Shown here: positions 27,701-36,673 of the stretch, in pieces
Layout: each line of letters opens with the position of its first letter
Position numbering within the stretch: the stretch's first letter is position 1
Assembly: GCA_020853575.1 (NCBI GenBank)
Contig: JADYYP010000024.1
Span: 1 to 64,000, forward strand
From: Planctomycetota bacterium
GTDB lineage: Bacteria; Planctomycetota; UBA1135; GCA-002686595
Direction of reading: 5' to 3'
DNA: 64,000 nucleotides
Position numbers and translations under genes: made by a program
Notes under the pieces: generated by a model
The model's database searches: none
Seen by the model: only the letters and a program-made list of their open reading frames with translations
What the model was told of the DNA's origin: nothing

Positions 27701-28951
27701 CTAGGGCACTCGAATCGGCGCCAAAACCACGCGGAATCCGATGTCGGCCGCGACGATGTCGGGCGGCGAGAAGCGTCGGTCGGCCGCTCGACAGTTGTTC
27801 GAAATGCTGTTCCAACTTCCCCCGCGCAAAAGCCTGTCGGAGCCACCCGTGACAAACGGGTCGACCGCTGTTCCGGAGGGATATGCGGCATAGGAGTCGA
27901 GGCACCACTCCCAAATGCTGCCGTGCGTGTCGAACAGGCCCCAGGCGTTGGGCGCGAATCCGGCGACGGGCGCGGTGCCCGAGGACGTGCAACTCGACAG
28001 CGAGTGCAACGAGAAAGCGAACTTGGCGTCGCTGCACATCAACGCTGGGCCCACGTTGAATTCCGTCGACGTGCTCGCGCGACAGGTGTACTCCCATTCC
28101 GCCTCCGTGGGCAGACGGTACTCGTAGCCATTGGGCACGTTTCCGAGCGCGCTCTGCTGCGCTGTCAACGCGGCGCAATAGGCTCTGGCATCCTGCCAAC
28201 GCACGCGCTCGACGGGGTTCGTCGGCCCCGAGAAGAACGAGGGGTTCGTGCCCATCAGAGCCGCGTACTGCGATTGCGTCACCTCGGTGGCTCCGATCCA
28301 AAAGCAATAAGTCAGCACGACGGTGTGCACCGGCTGACAGCCAAAGGTGTTGTGGTACGGCGTCCCGGGCAGGGCCGCCGAACCCATGTCGAAAGAGCCC
28401 GCTGGGATGTTGATCATCCCCGGAATGGTCGTCGAACACTGCACGGGGGGCGCCTGCATGACGAGCTCGAGCGCGTTCGAGAGCGTCGCGCCCTTGACCG
28501 CGAGCGGATCTCGGTTCCAGGACTGCACGAAAACCCTTTGGCCAGGAACCCAGGGATTTCCGAGCGAGGTCGGATTGGCGAGTTGAAAGGCATCCCAGTG
28601 GACCACGTACGAACCGTCGCATTGCCCCGGAGTGCCCTGACTCGACTGCGGCGGACCGATCCTGCGCGTGGGTGGCTTGACGCACAGCGAGCTGGTGCTC
28701 CCAACGCCCCAGGGCAAAGGTGCGAATCCTGTGTTGTCGATCCCGTAGAAGCTCAGTCCGGTTCTCTGACCGTCGACGGAACTCGTCGTGATCACGCACC
28801 CCGCGCTGTTGGCCACGTCGGGCTGCGCGTTGGCTGCGATCGCGGGAACGCAGCCGTTGGTGGAAGTCCCGGACGTGCAATACACGAGCGGCGCTTGAGC
28901 GCGTGCGAACGAGCACAGCGCGAGGAGCGAGAGCGCACGAATGGGTCGCAT
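27701..28951 (-). CDS. Secreted SUMF1/FGE-fold protein with N-terminal Cys-containing module
   Basis: A 416-residue exported protein with a signal peptide (MRPIRALSLLALCSFARA) and a strong GGAGGA ribosome site. Residues about 22-165 form a module (YCTSGTSTNGC ... SSLCV ... GQCDGSYVVHWDAF ... WNRDP) that also occurs at the C-terminus of the lectin-like protein at 44027-46555. Residues about 175-416 are a formylglycine-generating-enzyme fold: MVNIPAG-like start, GATEVTQSQYAALMGTNPS, RLPTEAEWEY, NAWGLFDTHGSIWEW, RGGSW and GFRVVLAP. Of the two copper-binding Cys of true FGEs, only the second is present (RGGSWNSISNNC), so oxidase activity is unlikely. Function is unknown; such domains often bind or modify envelope components. 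Confidence 0.85.
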   Translation of the reverse strand: MRPIRALSLLALCSFARAQAPLVYCTSGTSTNGCVPAIAANAQPDVANSAGCVITTSSVDGQRTGLSFYGIDNTGFAPLPWGVGSTSSLCVKPPTRRIGPPQSSQGTPGQCDGSYVVHWDAFQLANPTSLGNPWVPGQRVFVQSWNRDPLAVKGATLSNALELVMQAPPVQCSTTIPGMINIPAGSFDMGSAALPGTPYHNTFGCQPVHTVVLTYCFWIGATEVTQSQYAALMGTNPSFFSGPTNPVERVRWQDARAYCAALTAQQSALGNVPNGYEYRLPTEAEWEYTCRASTSTEFNVGPALMCSDAKFAFSLHSLSSCTSSGTAPVAGFAPNAWGLFDTHGSIWEWCLDSYAAYPSGTAVDPFVTGGSDRLLRGGSWNSISNNCRAADRRFSPPDIVAADIGFRVVLAPIRVP

Positions 28952-29087
28952 GAGAGTCCTCCGTTTCTTGCCCGCCTGCCGCGAGCACAGCGATTACCCC
29001 GCGCCGCGCGCGTCGCTACGGAGTGATGCTGGCGAACCCGGACTTCGACCCAGCGGAGACGAACGACGGGAAGCGCTCGGATCGGGA

Positions 29088-31850
29088 TCAGGGGAGGAGG
29101 ATCGGAGCGAGCACGACGCGAAAACCGAGGGCACTGCTGTAGTCGGTCATGCTGCTGGCGCCGCGGAACGCGGAGCGGCAGTAGCGCGAGTTGCCCGACC
29201 AATGGCCGCCGCGCTGGATCCGCCCTGGCCCGAGGTGGAACGGGTCGGTGATCGGACCGCTCGGGTAGTTCGTGTAGCTGTCGTAGCACCACTCGCGCAC
29301 GTTCCCGTGCATGTCGAACAGACCCCAGGCATTCGCGGGATGGCTCCCGACCGGATCCGTACCCCACGGTGCGCCGCAGTAGGAGTTCGAGTGCAGCGAG
29401 TACCAGAAGCGCGCCTGACCGCACAGGAGTTGGTCGCCGACGTTGAACTCCGTCGTCGTCCCAGCGCGACAGGCGTACTCCCACTCGGCCTCGGTGGGCA
29501 GGCGGTACTGATATCCCGGAGGCACGAGGCCCAATCCGCTTTGTTGCGCGTCGAGCGCCGCGCAGTACGCAGCAGCGTCGTGCCAAGTGACCTGCTCGAC
29601 CGGTTTGTTCGCGCCTAGGTACTGAGATGGATTCGTGCCCATCAGCGCCGCGAACTGCGCTTGAGTCACCTCGGTCGCACCCATCCAGAAGCAGTGACTG
29701 AGCGTGACTTGGTGCACGGGCTGTTGCGCTGGACTGCCGTAATAGGGAGGCCCGCTCGGCGCATTCGACCCCATCGGGAACGACCCGGCCGGAATTTGGA
29801 CCATGCCCAGAGGCGTCGCGAAACCGCTGAGACAGTCGCCGCCGCAGCTCACGATCCCCGTTCCGACAATGGGTGTGGATCCGACGACGGGCAGCTCTGC
29901 GCGCAGTGCGGCATAGCTGCTGGCGCTGCCGGCGCACTCGAATGCGAACTGCACACCGAAGCCGGAGACGATCGCCGTTCCAGCGTCGCTCGGAGTTGGC
30001 GTCAGCGCGGACAGCTCGCTGGCGCGGACAGTCACGGCGCGTTGCATGGTGCTGGTCCGACAGACGTGGAGCTGGAGGTCGTCGAGCCATTGACGAAGGC
30101 CGTCGGAGTCGAGCTCGTAGCGGTACTCCGCGCTCAATCCCTGCAGATACGTCACTGCGCGATCGAGAACCGCCGGTCGCAGCCGGCCGGTCAGTGGATC
30201 GAATGGACACGCGTCGCGCAGCACTCGATAGCTCGCCAAGGCGCTCGGGCGCGAGCTGAGCCGCTCGAGAATCGCTCCTTGGGCGAGCTCCGCGAAGCTC
30301 ATTTGCGCTCCGCAGTCCAGGCCCGGCTCGAGCGGAGCCGTGACACCCACGTGATACGTGTTCGGCGAGGCGCCAGGTTGAATCGAGGTGCTCACGTCCA
30401 GTCCGCCAGCCAGCCGCGGCCAGAGCGCGCTCACCGCACCGGCGATGCCCGAAACCGACTCCATCGAGGCACGGGCCGCGAGCACGTTCGCGCGGAGCGC
30501 GCTCCAGCGGGGAACGATCGCCAGCGAGGACAGCTCCCCCACCCCAGAATTCGACAGTTGAATGGCCAGCGTCACGGCGTGGAGCGCGTCGGCGAATGCG
30601 CGCACGGAGCCGAGTCGCTCGATGAAGTCGACCTCGGCATTTCCCGCTTCGCCCGGTTGCGGCGGCGCCGTTCCATGGGGTGCAGGGATCCAGGCCAGGG
30701 CCGCAGCGCGCGCTTCTCGCAGGCCGGCCGCGTTGCAGATGTAGGCGAGGCTTCGTGCGTGCTGTTCCGGCAACTGCGCGGTGAACATCTCGATCTCGGT
30801 CGCAGCCGCGGCGCACTCGGTCTCCGCCGAGTCCAGCAGCGCCTGCACGATGCGGCGGTCGTCCGACGCAGTGCCCAGCAGCTCGAAATCCGCCGCGACC
30901 ACGCCGCGCAAGTCGAGCACCGCGCGCTGAAGCTCATGCGCGGAGCCGCGCAGAATGGCGAGCTCATCTCCCATGTACGCCGGCGCATTGACGAGCGTGA
31001 AATCGAAGACCTGCACGGCCACGCGGTCGACCAAGAGCTCGACGGGCACCCAGCCTTCAGAGACCGGATCGGTCGTGGGCACTCCGAGTGCGTCCATCGG
31101 GATCACGAACAGGCCATAGCCCGGATGCACTCGACGCACCGGACGCGGCGGAGCCGCTCCGACGCGGACCTCGATCAGCGCGTCGAGATTGCGCAGGTGC
31201 TCGGAGATCAGCTGGACCGTCGATCCGCGCGGACCGCTCGCGGGGTGCACCCAATCGGGGAGCGAGCCGCCGAGGCCCACAGCGGACTCGAGTAGGTCCA
31301 CGTCCGTCAGATCCACGGAGCCATCGAGGGAGAAGTCCGCGGCGCGCCACGCGCTCGCACTCAGCGCTTGGACACCCTGGACGTGTGCGGCAATTCGCGC
31401 CGCGTCGCCTGCGGTGAGCTGGAGATCGCCATCCACGTCGCCGAGGAGCGCGGGCAGCGGCACCTCGGTGCCGAGGAGCACCGGCCCCCCTTGCGGATCG
31501 AACACGCCGATGTCGAGCTCCGATGACACGACCCCCGCGGAAGGGAAGGTCCCGCTCACGCGCACCGTATACAAGCCCGGCGCGGGGTAGCGAACCTGCG
31601 CGAACGGGCCCACGCCGGTTCGACCGTCGCCGAAGTCCCAGACGATCTCCGTCGGAGCCTCGCTGCCGAAGAGTGTCGTCGTGAAGCGGAACTCGGTCGA
31701 TGGAGCGCCATCGAGTCGCTCGGAGTGGATCTGGACGAAGCTCGTGTTGGGCGGGCTCGTGGCGCCCACGGCACCGGAGCTTCCGCCGTCTTCGCAGGAC
31801 GCGCTGAAGAGACACAGGATCGCGAGCACGCGCGAGGCAATCGGGTTCAC
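29088..31850 (-). CDS. Exported multidomain protein: PKD, dockerin-like, TIG-like, helical region, SUMF1/FGE fold
   Basis: About 920 residues. A hydrophobic n-terminal segment ends in FSASC (Cys19), probably a lipoprotein signal. Next come a PKD-type domain (VWDFGDGRTGVGPF ... PGLYTVRV), a dockerin-like pair of Ca-binding loops (GDVDGDLQLTAGDAARI and ADFSLDGSVDLTDVDLL), a TIG-like beta domain, and a ~370-residue mostly helical part of unknown type. A C-terminal SUMF1 fold (about 680-920) carries RLPTEAEWEYACRAG, NAWGLFDMHGNVREW and GFRVVLAPILLP. The first FGE copper Cys is Gly here (RGGHWSGNSRYC). Starts at GTG 31850 or GTG 31859 are both possible. It is 136 bases upstream of, and on the same strand as, the previous SUMF1-fold gene. 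Confidence 0.8.
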   Translation of the reverse strand: MNPIASRVLAILCLFSASCEDGGSSGAVGATSPPNTSFVQIHSERLDGAPSTEFRFTTTLFGSEAPTEIVWDFGDGRTGVGPFAQVRYPAPGLYTVRVSGTFPSAGVVSSELDIGVFDPQGGPVLLGTEVPLPALLGDVDGDLQLTAGDAARIAAHVQGVQALSASAWRAADFSLDGSVDLTDVDLLESAVGLGGSLPDWVHPASGPRGSTVQLISEHLRNLDALIEVRVGAAPPRPVRRVHPGYGLFVIPMDALGVPTTDPVSEGWVPVELLVDRVAVQVFDFTLVNAPAYMGDELAILRGSAHELQRAVLDLRGVVAADFELLGTASDDRRIVQALLDSAETECAAAATEIEMFTAQLPEQHARSLAYICNAAGLREARAAALAWIPAPHGTAPPQPGEAGNAEVDFIERLGSVRAFADALHAVTLAIQLSNSGVGELSSLAIVPRWSALRANVLAARASMESVSGIAGAVSALWPRLAGGLDVSTSIQPGASPNTYHVGVTAPLEPGLDCGAQMSFAELAQGAILERLSSRPSALASYRVLRDACPFDPLTGRLRPAVLDRAVTYLQGLSAEYRYELDSDGLRQWLDDLQLHVCRTSTMQRAVTVRASELSALTPTPSDAGTAIVSGFGVQFAFECAGSASSYAALRAELPVVGSTPIVGTGIVSCGGDCLSGFATPLGMVQIPAGSFPMGSNAPSGPPYYGSPAQQPVHQVTLSHCFWMGATEVTQAQFAALMGTNPSQYLGANKPVEQVTWHDAAAYCAALDAQQSGLGLVPPGYQYRLPTEAEWEYACRAGTTTEFNVGDQLLCGQARFWYSLHSNSYCGAPWGTDPVGSHPANAWGLFDMHGNVREWCYDSYTNYPSGPITDPFHLGPGRIQRGGHWSGNSRYCRSAFRGASSMTDYSSALGFRVVLAPILLP

Positions 31851-32332
31851 AGTCGGCACTCCGGCGTGCTCCGTTCCGTGGCACGCGCAGCTCTCCATGC
31901 CGCGGCCCGCCGATTCGGTCTCGCGATCGCAGCGAAACCTCGGCCGCCCGAACGCAGTGGCCTGGCCCGCCGCGGAACGAGCTCTACCGACCGCGCACCG
32001 CCCTGGTCGAAGCGCGATCGCAGCCTTGGAGCTGACGCTGCTCGGGGGCCACGCCCGCCCGAGTGTTCCATCGCACCGAGCGGCGCGAGTGAACCGCACG
32101 TCTTTTGGCCCAGCGCGAGCCATGTCGTGCCCGTCGAGATCCCGTGTTTCCTCGGGTTCGCCGCGCCACCCGCGCCCATCCGTGCACGGCTCCGACCGCG
32201 GGCAGCCGAAAGGCCAAGTCCTCCAACTTCGATGAAGTCGGACTCGGCGCGCGACGGCGCACTCTGCGGGCTGACGGAATTCTGCGGAATCCGATCGACG
32301 CGCGTTCGACGTGCGACGTCCGGCTCGCGAGC
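31851..32332. other. Divergent intergenic region, no gene recognised
   Basis: This 482-base gap between two divergently transcribed exported-protein genes has open frames on both strands, but they are Arg/Ala/Pro-rich continuations of the flanking genes without a signal peptide or a family match. It should hold both promoters. I could not identify a convincing -35/-10 pair. Confidence 0.4.
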
Positions 32333-34234
32333 ATGTTCGACGTGCGCCGCGTGTTCGTGGGACTGTTCATCTTCGTGCTGGCGTCGTGGATCGCCGCGCT
32401 CCTCTTGCGCAGCCCAACACCGGATGCGCTGCATCCACCCGAGATCGAGGCTGCATCCGCCCAAGCGGAAACGCCAGCGCGAGAAGCCTGGTCCTCGGAC
32501 GAAAGCGAGGCGCGGGCGCGCACATCGGTGGCGCCACGCGAGCCGTCATCCGAGGCCTCAGACGCGCGCGACGAATCCGAACCCCCGCCGCAACTCCGCG
32601 AGTTGCGCGGCACCTACCGCGAGTTCGACCCGTGGGGCCGTGACCGCGCGGTCGAGACCGGCTCGTTTCGCCTCACCGACGAACGCGAGCACCCTGTGAC
32701 GATCGCGGTCGAACGCGGTGAATGGAGCGCCGAAGTGCTCGGATCGGCCTTCGAGATCGGCGAGTGCACACTCGCGGGCGATCAGGCACAGCTGCATGCC
32801 GCGGCGCCCTTTTTCCGGTGCGAGCCGGGACGTGAGCTCGAACTCGTCGTCCTCCGGCGCCGGCCGCTGCGCCTGCGCGTGGTCGACGCCGACGATGGAC
32901 ACGAGCTCTCGCGAGTCGCCATCGCGCGCAACCTGGAGCGCCGGGTCGCCGGTCGTTGGCCCGGCCCGGCCTCGTCTCGCCTGCTCCTCGTCAGCGACGC
33001 GTCCTCGCCGCTCGAACTCGACGCATTCCAGCCCCAACTGCGCGACCAGAGCATTTTCGTCGGTGCGCGCGGCTACGCGTGGGCCAGCCATCACATCAGC
33101 GGCACAACAGGTGGAGAGCGCTGGATCGCGCTGCGCCGCGGCGGCGACCTGAACGTGGCGATCGAGGGCGCGGATGTGCCGTCGGATGCAGTGGTGCGCG
33201 TCTTTCTCGAGCGCGCTCCGGACTCGCTGATCGCAGTCGCGCCCGCCGCTTCGAGAGAGCTCGTGATCGACGCGCTCGCGCCCGAAACCTACCTCGTCAG
33301 GCTCGATGTCGGGGAGCTGACCTGGAACTCGTTCGCGCTCGCCAGCGAACGCACCACGGTCGTGGCCGGAGCCCAAGCGCGCGCGGTGCTGGTCGTTGCG
33401 GCGCTCGACCCGGCTCGCCGCGTGAGAGTCGAGGGGCACCTGGTGTTGTCGGGATGGTCCGTGCCGCAGAGCATGCGCCTGTACCGCAAGGAGCCACCGC
33501 GACCGGGCGGCGCAGACGACTACCAGGCCGTGATCGAGCGCATCGAGAGCGAGCGTGACAGGTGTAGTTGGAGCGTCGACTCGCTCGAGCCCGGCTCCTA
33601 CGACGTGTACCTCGCGCCGACCTCGGTTCACCTCGAGCTCGAGGTCGGCCCCGACGGAGCCCGCGACGTCGAGTTGCGCTTGCCGGAGCGTTCGATCGCA
33701 CGCGTCAAGCTCGTCGACGGCGATCGCGGCGGCCTGGCGGAGCTCGACAGGCTCGGTTGGATCGACTTCTACGAGCCCTGGCGGCGCGGTGGCGCGATCG
33801 CGCTGTTGCAGCGACTGCCTGGATCGGAGTGGTTCGAGTTCTATGCGCCCGCGCATGAGATCGCGCTCTGGCTCAACGCCGAGGGTTACGCGTTTCAGCG
33901 CGTACCGTGGAAGCTCGCACCCGGCACCAACGAGCGAGAGCTCGCGGTCCACCGCGCGTGCGGCCTGCATGTGACGCTGCTCGATGACGCCGAGCCGCGC
34001 TCGCTCGATCCGGATTGGAAGCTGGAGCTGCGCGAGCTCGACGGTCGGGTCTGCGGCTACGCCAACCCCATGGTCGCGGACGAGGTGCAGTGGGTCGTCG
34101 CCGCTCCCGGTCCGGGGCGCTACCGCGTCCATCTCGAAGGCCTGGTGGGCTTCCGCGCGGTCGCCCCGATCGAGGTCGAGGTGCGACCCGAGCGCTTCGA
34201 CCCGCTGGTGATCGAGCTCGAGCGACTCCAATGA
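32333..34234 (+). CDS. Membrane-anchored beta-rich protein of unknown function
   Basis: Starting at the ATG at 32333, the 633-residue product has a short N-terminus, one transmembrane helix (about 7-25), a Ser/Glu/Ala-rich linker to ~90 and then a long extracytoplasmic region. That region is built of repeated beta-strand-rich segments of about 80-100 residues, with recurring patterns such as APETYLVRLDVGE and EPGSYDVYLAPTSVHLEL. These look like carboxypeptidase-regulatory or transthyretin-like sandwich domains, which are common in large Planctomycetota exported proteins. I recognise no catalytic motif. It is flanked by the SUMF1-fold gene (divergent) and the broken SUMF1-fold gene (convergent). 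Confidence 0.7.
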   Translation: MFDVRRVFVGLFIFVLASWIAALLLRSPTPDALHPPEIEAASAQAETPAREAWSSDESEARARTSVAPREPSSEASDARDESEPPPQLRELRGTYREFDPWGRDRAVETGSFRLTDEREHPVTIAVERGEWSAEVLGSAFEIGECTLAGDQAQLHAAAPFFRCEPGRELELVVLRRRPLRLRVVDADDGHELSRVAIARNLERRVAGRWPGPASSRLLLVSDASSPLELDAFQPQLRDQSIFVGARGYAWASHHISGTTGGERWIALRRGGDLNVAIEGADVPSDAVVRVFLERAPDSLIAVAPAASRELVIDALAPETYLVRLDVGELTWNSFALASERTTVVAGAQARAVLVVAALDPARRVRVEGHLVLSGWSVPQSMRLYRKEPPRPGGADDYQAVIERIESERDRCSWSVDSLEPGSYDVYLAPTSVHLELEVGPDGARDVELRLPERSIARVKLVDGDRGGLAELDRLGWIDFYEPWRRGGAIALLQRLPGSEWFEFYAPAHEIALWLNAEGYAFQRVPWKLAPGTNERELAVHRACGLHVTLLDDAEPRSLDPDWKLELRELDGRVCGYANPMVADEVQWVVAAPGPGRYRVHLEGLVGFRAVAPIEVEVRPERFDPLVIELERLQ

Positions 34235-34347
34235 GCGAGGCTCTGCACGGCACTTCCGTGCTCGCCGATCCAAGCGCCCGCCCGAACGGACACCGCGCGC
34301 GAGGTCGAGCGCAACCCGAGCCGACGAGCCACCGCTCGGCTGCGGAG

Positions 34348-34945
34348 CTAGGGCACCAGAATGGGCGCGAGCACCACCCTGAATCCGAAGTGGTCGCTGA
34401 TGGAGCTGCCCGCCGTGAAACCGAGACGGTGCGCGGAGCGGCAGTAGTGGGAGTAGTTGTTCCAGCTGCCTCCGCGTAGGACTCGCTGCGAGCCGACGGT
34501 GACGAACGGGTCCGTGACGGCTGCGGCCGAGTACGCCGCCGGCGTGTCGAGGCACCACTCCCAAACGTTGCCATGCATGTCGAACAAGCCCCAGGCGTTC
34601 GGCGCGTAGCTCTGGACTGGCTGCGTGCCCGCAGCTGCTCCGCCCCAGGGAAAACACTCGGAATTCGAGTGGTTCGAGTACCAGAACCTGGCCTGGCTGC
34701 AGGTCACCCGCGCCCGAGCTGAACTCCGTGGTCGTCCCCGCGCGACACGCATACTCCCACTCGGCCTCCGTCGGCAGGCGATACTCATAGCCGGGCGGCA
34801 CCTGGCCGATTGCTCTCTGCTGCGCGGAGAGAAGCGCGCAATAGGCCCGCGCGTCGAACCAACTCACCAGCTCGACCGGACGGCTCGCGCCCGGGAAGTG
34901 CGACGGGTTCGTGCCCATCAGCGAGGCGTACTGTGCCTGAGTGTC
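34348..34945 (-). pseudogene. SUMF1/FGE-fold gene remnant: 5'-truncated and frameshifted
   Basis: On the minus strand one frame reads TQAQYASLMGTNPSHFPG ... YEYRLPTEAEWEYACRAG. It then loses homology near 34700-34715, where the fold continues in another frame with QARFWYSNHSNSECFPWGG, NAWGLFDMHGNVWEW, RGGSWNNYSHYC and GFRVVLAPILVP to a stop at 34348. A single insertion or deletion explains the shift. The 5' part, including the signal peptide and the first ~40 residues of the fold, is missing; similarity stops abruptly near 34945. It is closest to the copies at 27701-28951 and 29088-31850. A sequencing error could explain the frameshift but not the missing 5' end. Confidence 0.75.
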
Positions 34946-35261
34946 GAAGCGACCGCGGCGAATGCCAAGGCAAGTGAGCGAAGCGGCTGCGTGCGAGTTG
35001 CTCCGAGCGCGGGGAATACGGACGGCCGCTGCACGACGGCGAGGACGACGATCGCCGAGAGCTCCTGAACTGGCAACACGCGATCCGCATCGGTACCGCG
35101 CAGCTTCCACGAAGGCTCGCACGTTCCTCGGTGGCGAAGGCGCTCCGCCCGACCCGCGGATCCAGCGCGTCGATCGGCTTCGCGAGCCAATTCACGCCTC
35201 GAGCGCCGCCCCGCGGGCGCGCCGCTGCCTTCGTCTTCGGTCCGCCTCCGACGGCGACGGT
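34946..35261. other. Non-coding stretch upstream of the SUMF1 remnant
   Basis: These 316 bases carry no recognisable gene. The frames that continue from the pseudogene lack any family match and are rich in Arg and Ser. The stretch may be degraded former coding DNA of the lost 5' half of the SUMF1-fold gene. Confidence 0.35.
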
Positions 35262-36413
35262 TCAGAATCCGCGCTTGAGCACGTCGCGCGCGATCACCAT
35301 GCGTTGGATCTCGCTGGTGCCCTCGTAGATGCGCGTGACACGGGCGTCGCGGTAGAGCTTCTCGATCACGTACTCCGACGAGTACCCCATGCCGCCATGG
35401 ATTTGCACGGCGCGGTCGACGATGCGATCGAGCGCTTCGCTCGCGAACAGCTTGGTCATCGCCGACTCGCGGCTGTAGGGCTGATGCGCGTCGCACAGGC
35501 TCGCCGTGCGGTAGATCATCGACTCCATCGCGTAGAGCTCGGTCGCGTTGTCCGCGAGCATGAATCCGATCGCCTGATGCTCGCCGAGCTTCTTCTGGAA
35601 CGTCTCGCGCTGGTTCGCATAGCTCACCGACAACGCGTGCGCTTCCTTGGCGCAGCCCAGGCAATTTGCCGCGAGCGCGAGCCGGCCGCGGTCGAGCGTG
35701 CCCATGGCGATCTTGAAGCCCTGGCCCACCTCGCCCAGGCGGAACTCGTCCGAGATGCGCACGTCGTCGAAGGCCAACGTGACCGTGCTCGACCCGCGCT
35801 GGCCCATCTTCTCCTCGCGCTTGCCGACGCTGAAGCCCTTGGCGCCGCTCGGCACCAAGAACGCCGTGATGCCGCCGTGCGCGCGCTTCTGCTTGTCGGT
35901 GATCGCGTACACCGTCACGAGGTCGGCCGTGTCACCGCTGGTGATCCAGACCTTCTCGCCGTTGAGCACCCACTCGTCGCCCTCGCGCCGCGCCGTGGTC
36001 TGCATCGCCCCCGGATCGGACCCGGCGTCGGCCTCGGTCAGTGCATAGGCGCCCAGGATGCGCCCCTGCGCCATGTCCGGCAGCCAGCGCTTGCGCTGCG
36101 CATCAGTGCCGCCGACGAGCACGCTCATCGAGCCGATCGAGGCGTGCGCGCCGTACGTCACCGCCACCGCGAAATCACCGCGCGTCAGCTCCTCCATCAC
36201 GACGCACAGACCGGTTTCCCCCAGGCCCGAGCCGCCGTACTCCTCGGGGATCGCGACGCCCATCAGGCCCACGTCGGCCAGCTTGTCGAGCAGTTCGCGG
36301 GGGACGTGGTGGGTGCGCTCGATCTCGGCCGCGCGCGGGCGGATCTCGGCGTCGGTGAAGTCGCGCGCCAAGTCGCGCACCATGCACAGCTCTTCGCTGA
36401 AGTTGAAGTCCAT
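35262..36413 (-). CDS. Acyl-CoA dehydrogenase
   Basis: FAD-dependent enzyme introducing the alpha-beta double bond in acyl-CoA. The 383 residues follow the family: N-terminal helical domain (MDFNFSEELCMVRDLARDF), middle beta domain with AYALTEADAGSD and WVLNGEKVWIT, and C-terminal helical domain with QIHGGMGYSSEYVIEKLYRDAR and the catalytic Glu364 in RIYEGTSEIQR. The position of the Glu fits short/medium-chain or branched-chain enzymes. Exact chain preference cannot be told. The start at 36413 is the family N-terminus; the frame upstream is unrelated. It is not next to other beta-oxidation genes; the enoyl-CoA hydratase at 50428 is 14 kb away. Confidence 0.95.
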   Translation of the reverse strand: MDFNFSEELCMVRDLARDFTDAEIRPRAAEIERTHHVPRELLDKLADVGLMGVAIPEEYGGSGLGETGLCVVMEELTRGDFAVAVTYGAHASIGSMSVLVGGTDAQRKRWLPDMAQGRILGAYALTEADAGSDPGAMQTTARREGDEWVLNGEKVWITSGDTADLVTVYAITDKQKRAHGGITAFLVPSGAKGFSVGKREEKMGQRGSSTVTLAFDDVRISDEFRLGEVGQGFKIAMGTLDRGRLALAANCLGCAKEAHALSVSYANQRETFQKKLGEHQAIGFMLADNATELYAMESMIYRTASLCDAHQPYSRESAMTKLFASEALDRIVDRAVQIHGGMGYSSEYVIEKLYRDARVTRIYEGTSEIQRMVIARDVLKRGF

Positions 36414-36673
36414 ACGCTGACGAGCTTCGGCGCGCTCGCGGCGCGGGCCTGACGGGGTCGTGCGCGTCGGGGGCGTTGTTCCCGACGCCGGGCCCAGAGG
36501 GTGGCACTTCGCCGCACGGAAAGCACTTCCGGCGTTCCCTTCGAGCGCCGAGCACCCGAGCGGAGCGCTTTTGAGCGTCCCGACCGAACCCCGGGGGCAC
36601 TCGCGGGTTGCAGGAGCGCGCGCTTCGATTCGCGCGGCGCTTCCGGTTACCATCGCTCGAGAGAGAACTGCCC

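Noticed and set aside
27701-31850. Annotation of the SUMF1-fold proteins as true formylglycine-generating enzymes
   Set aside because: The first of the two copper-binding cysteines is missing in every copy and no sulfatase gene is nearby.
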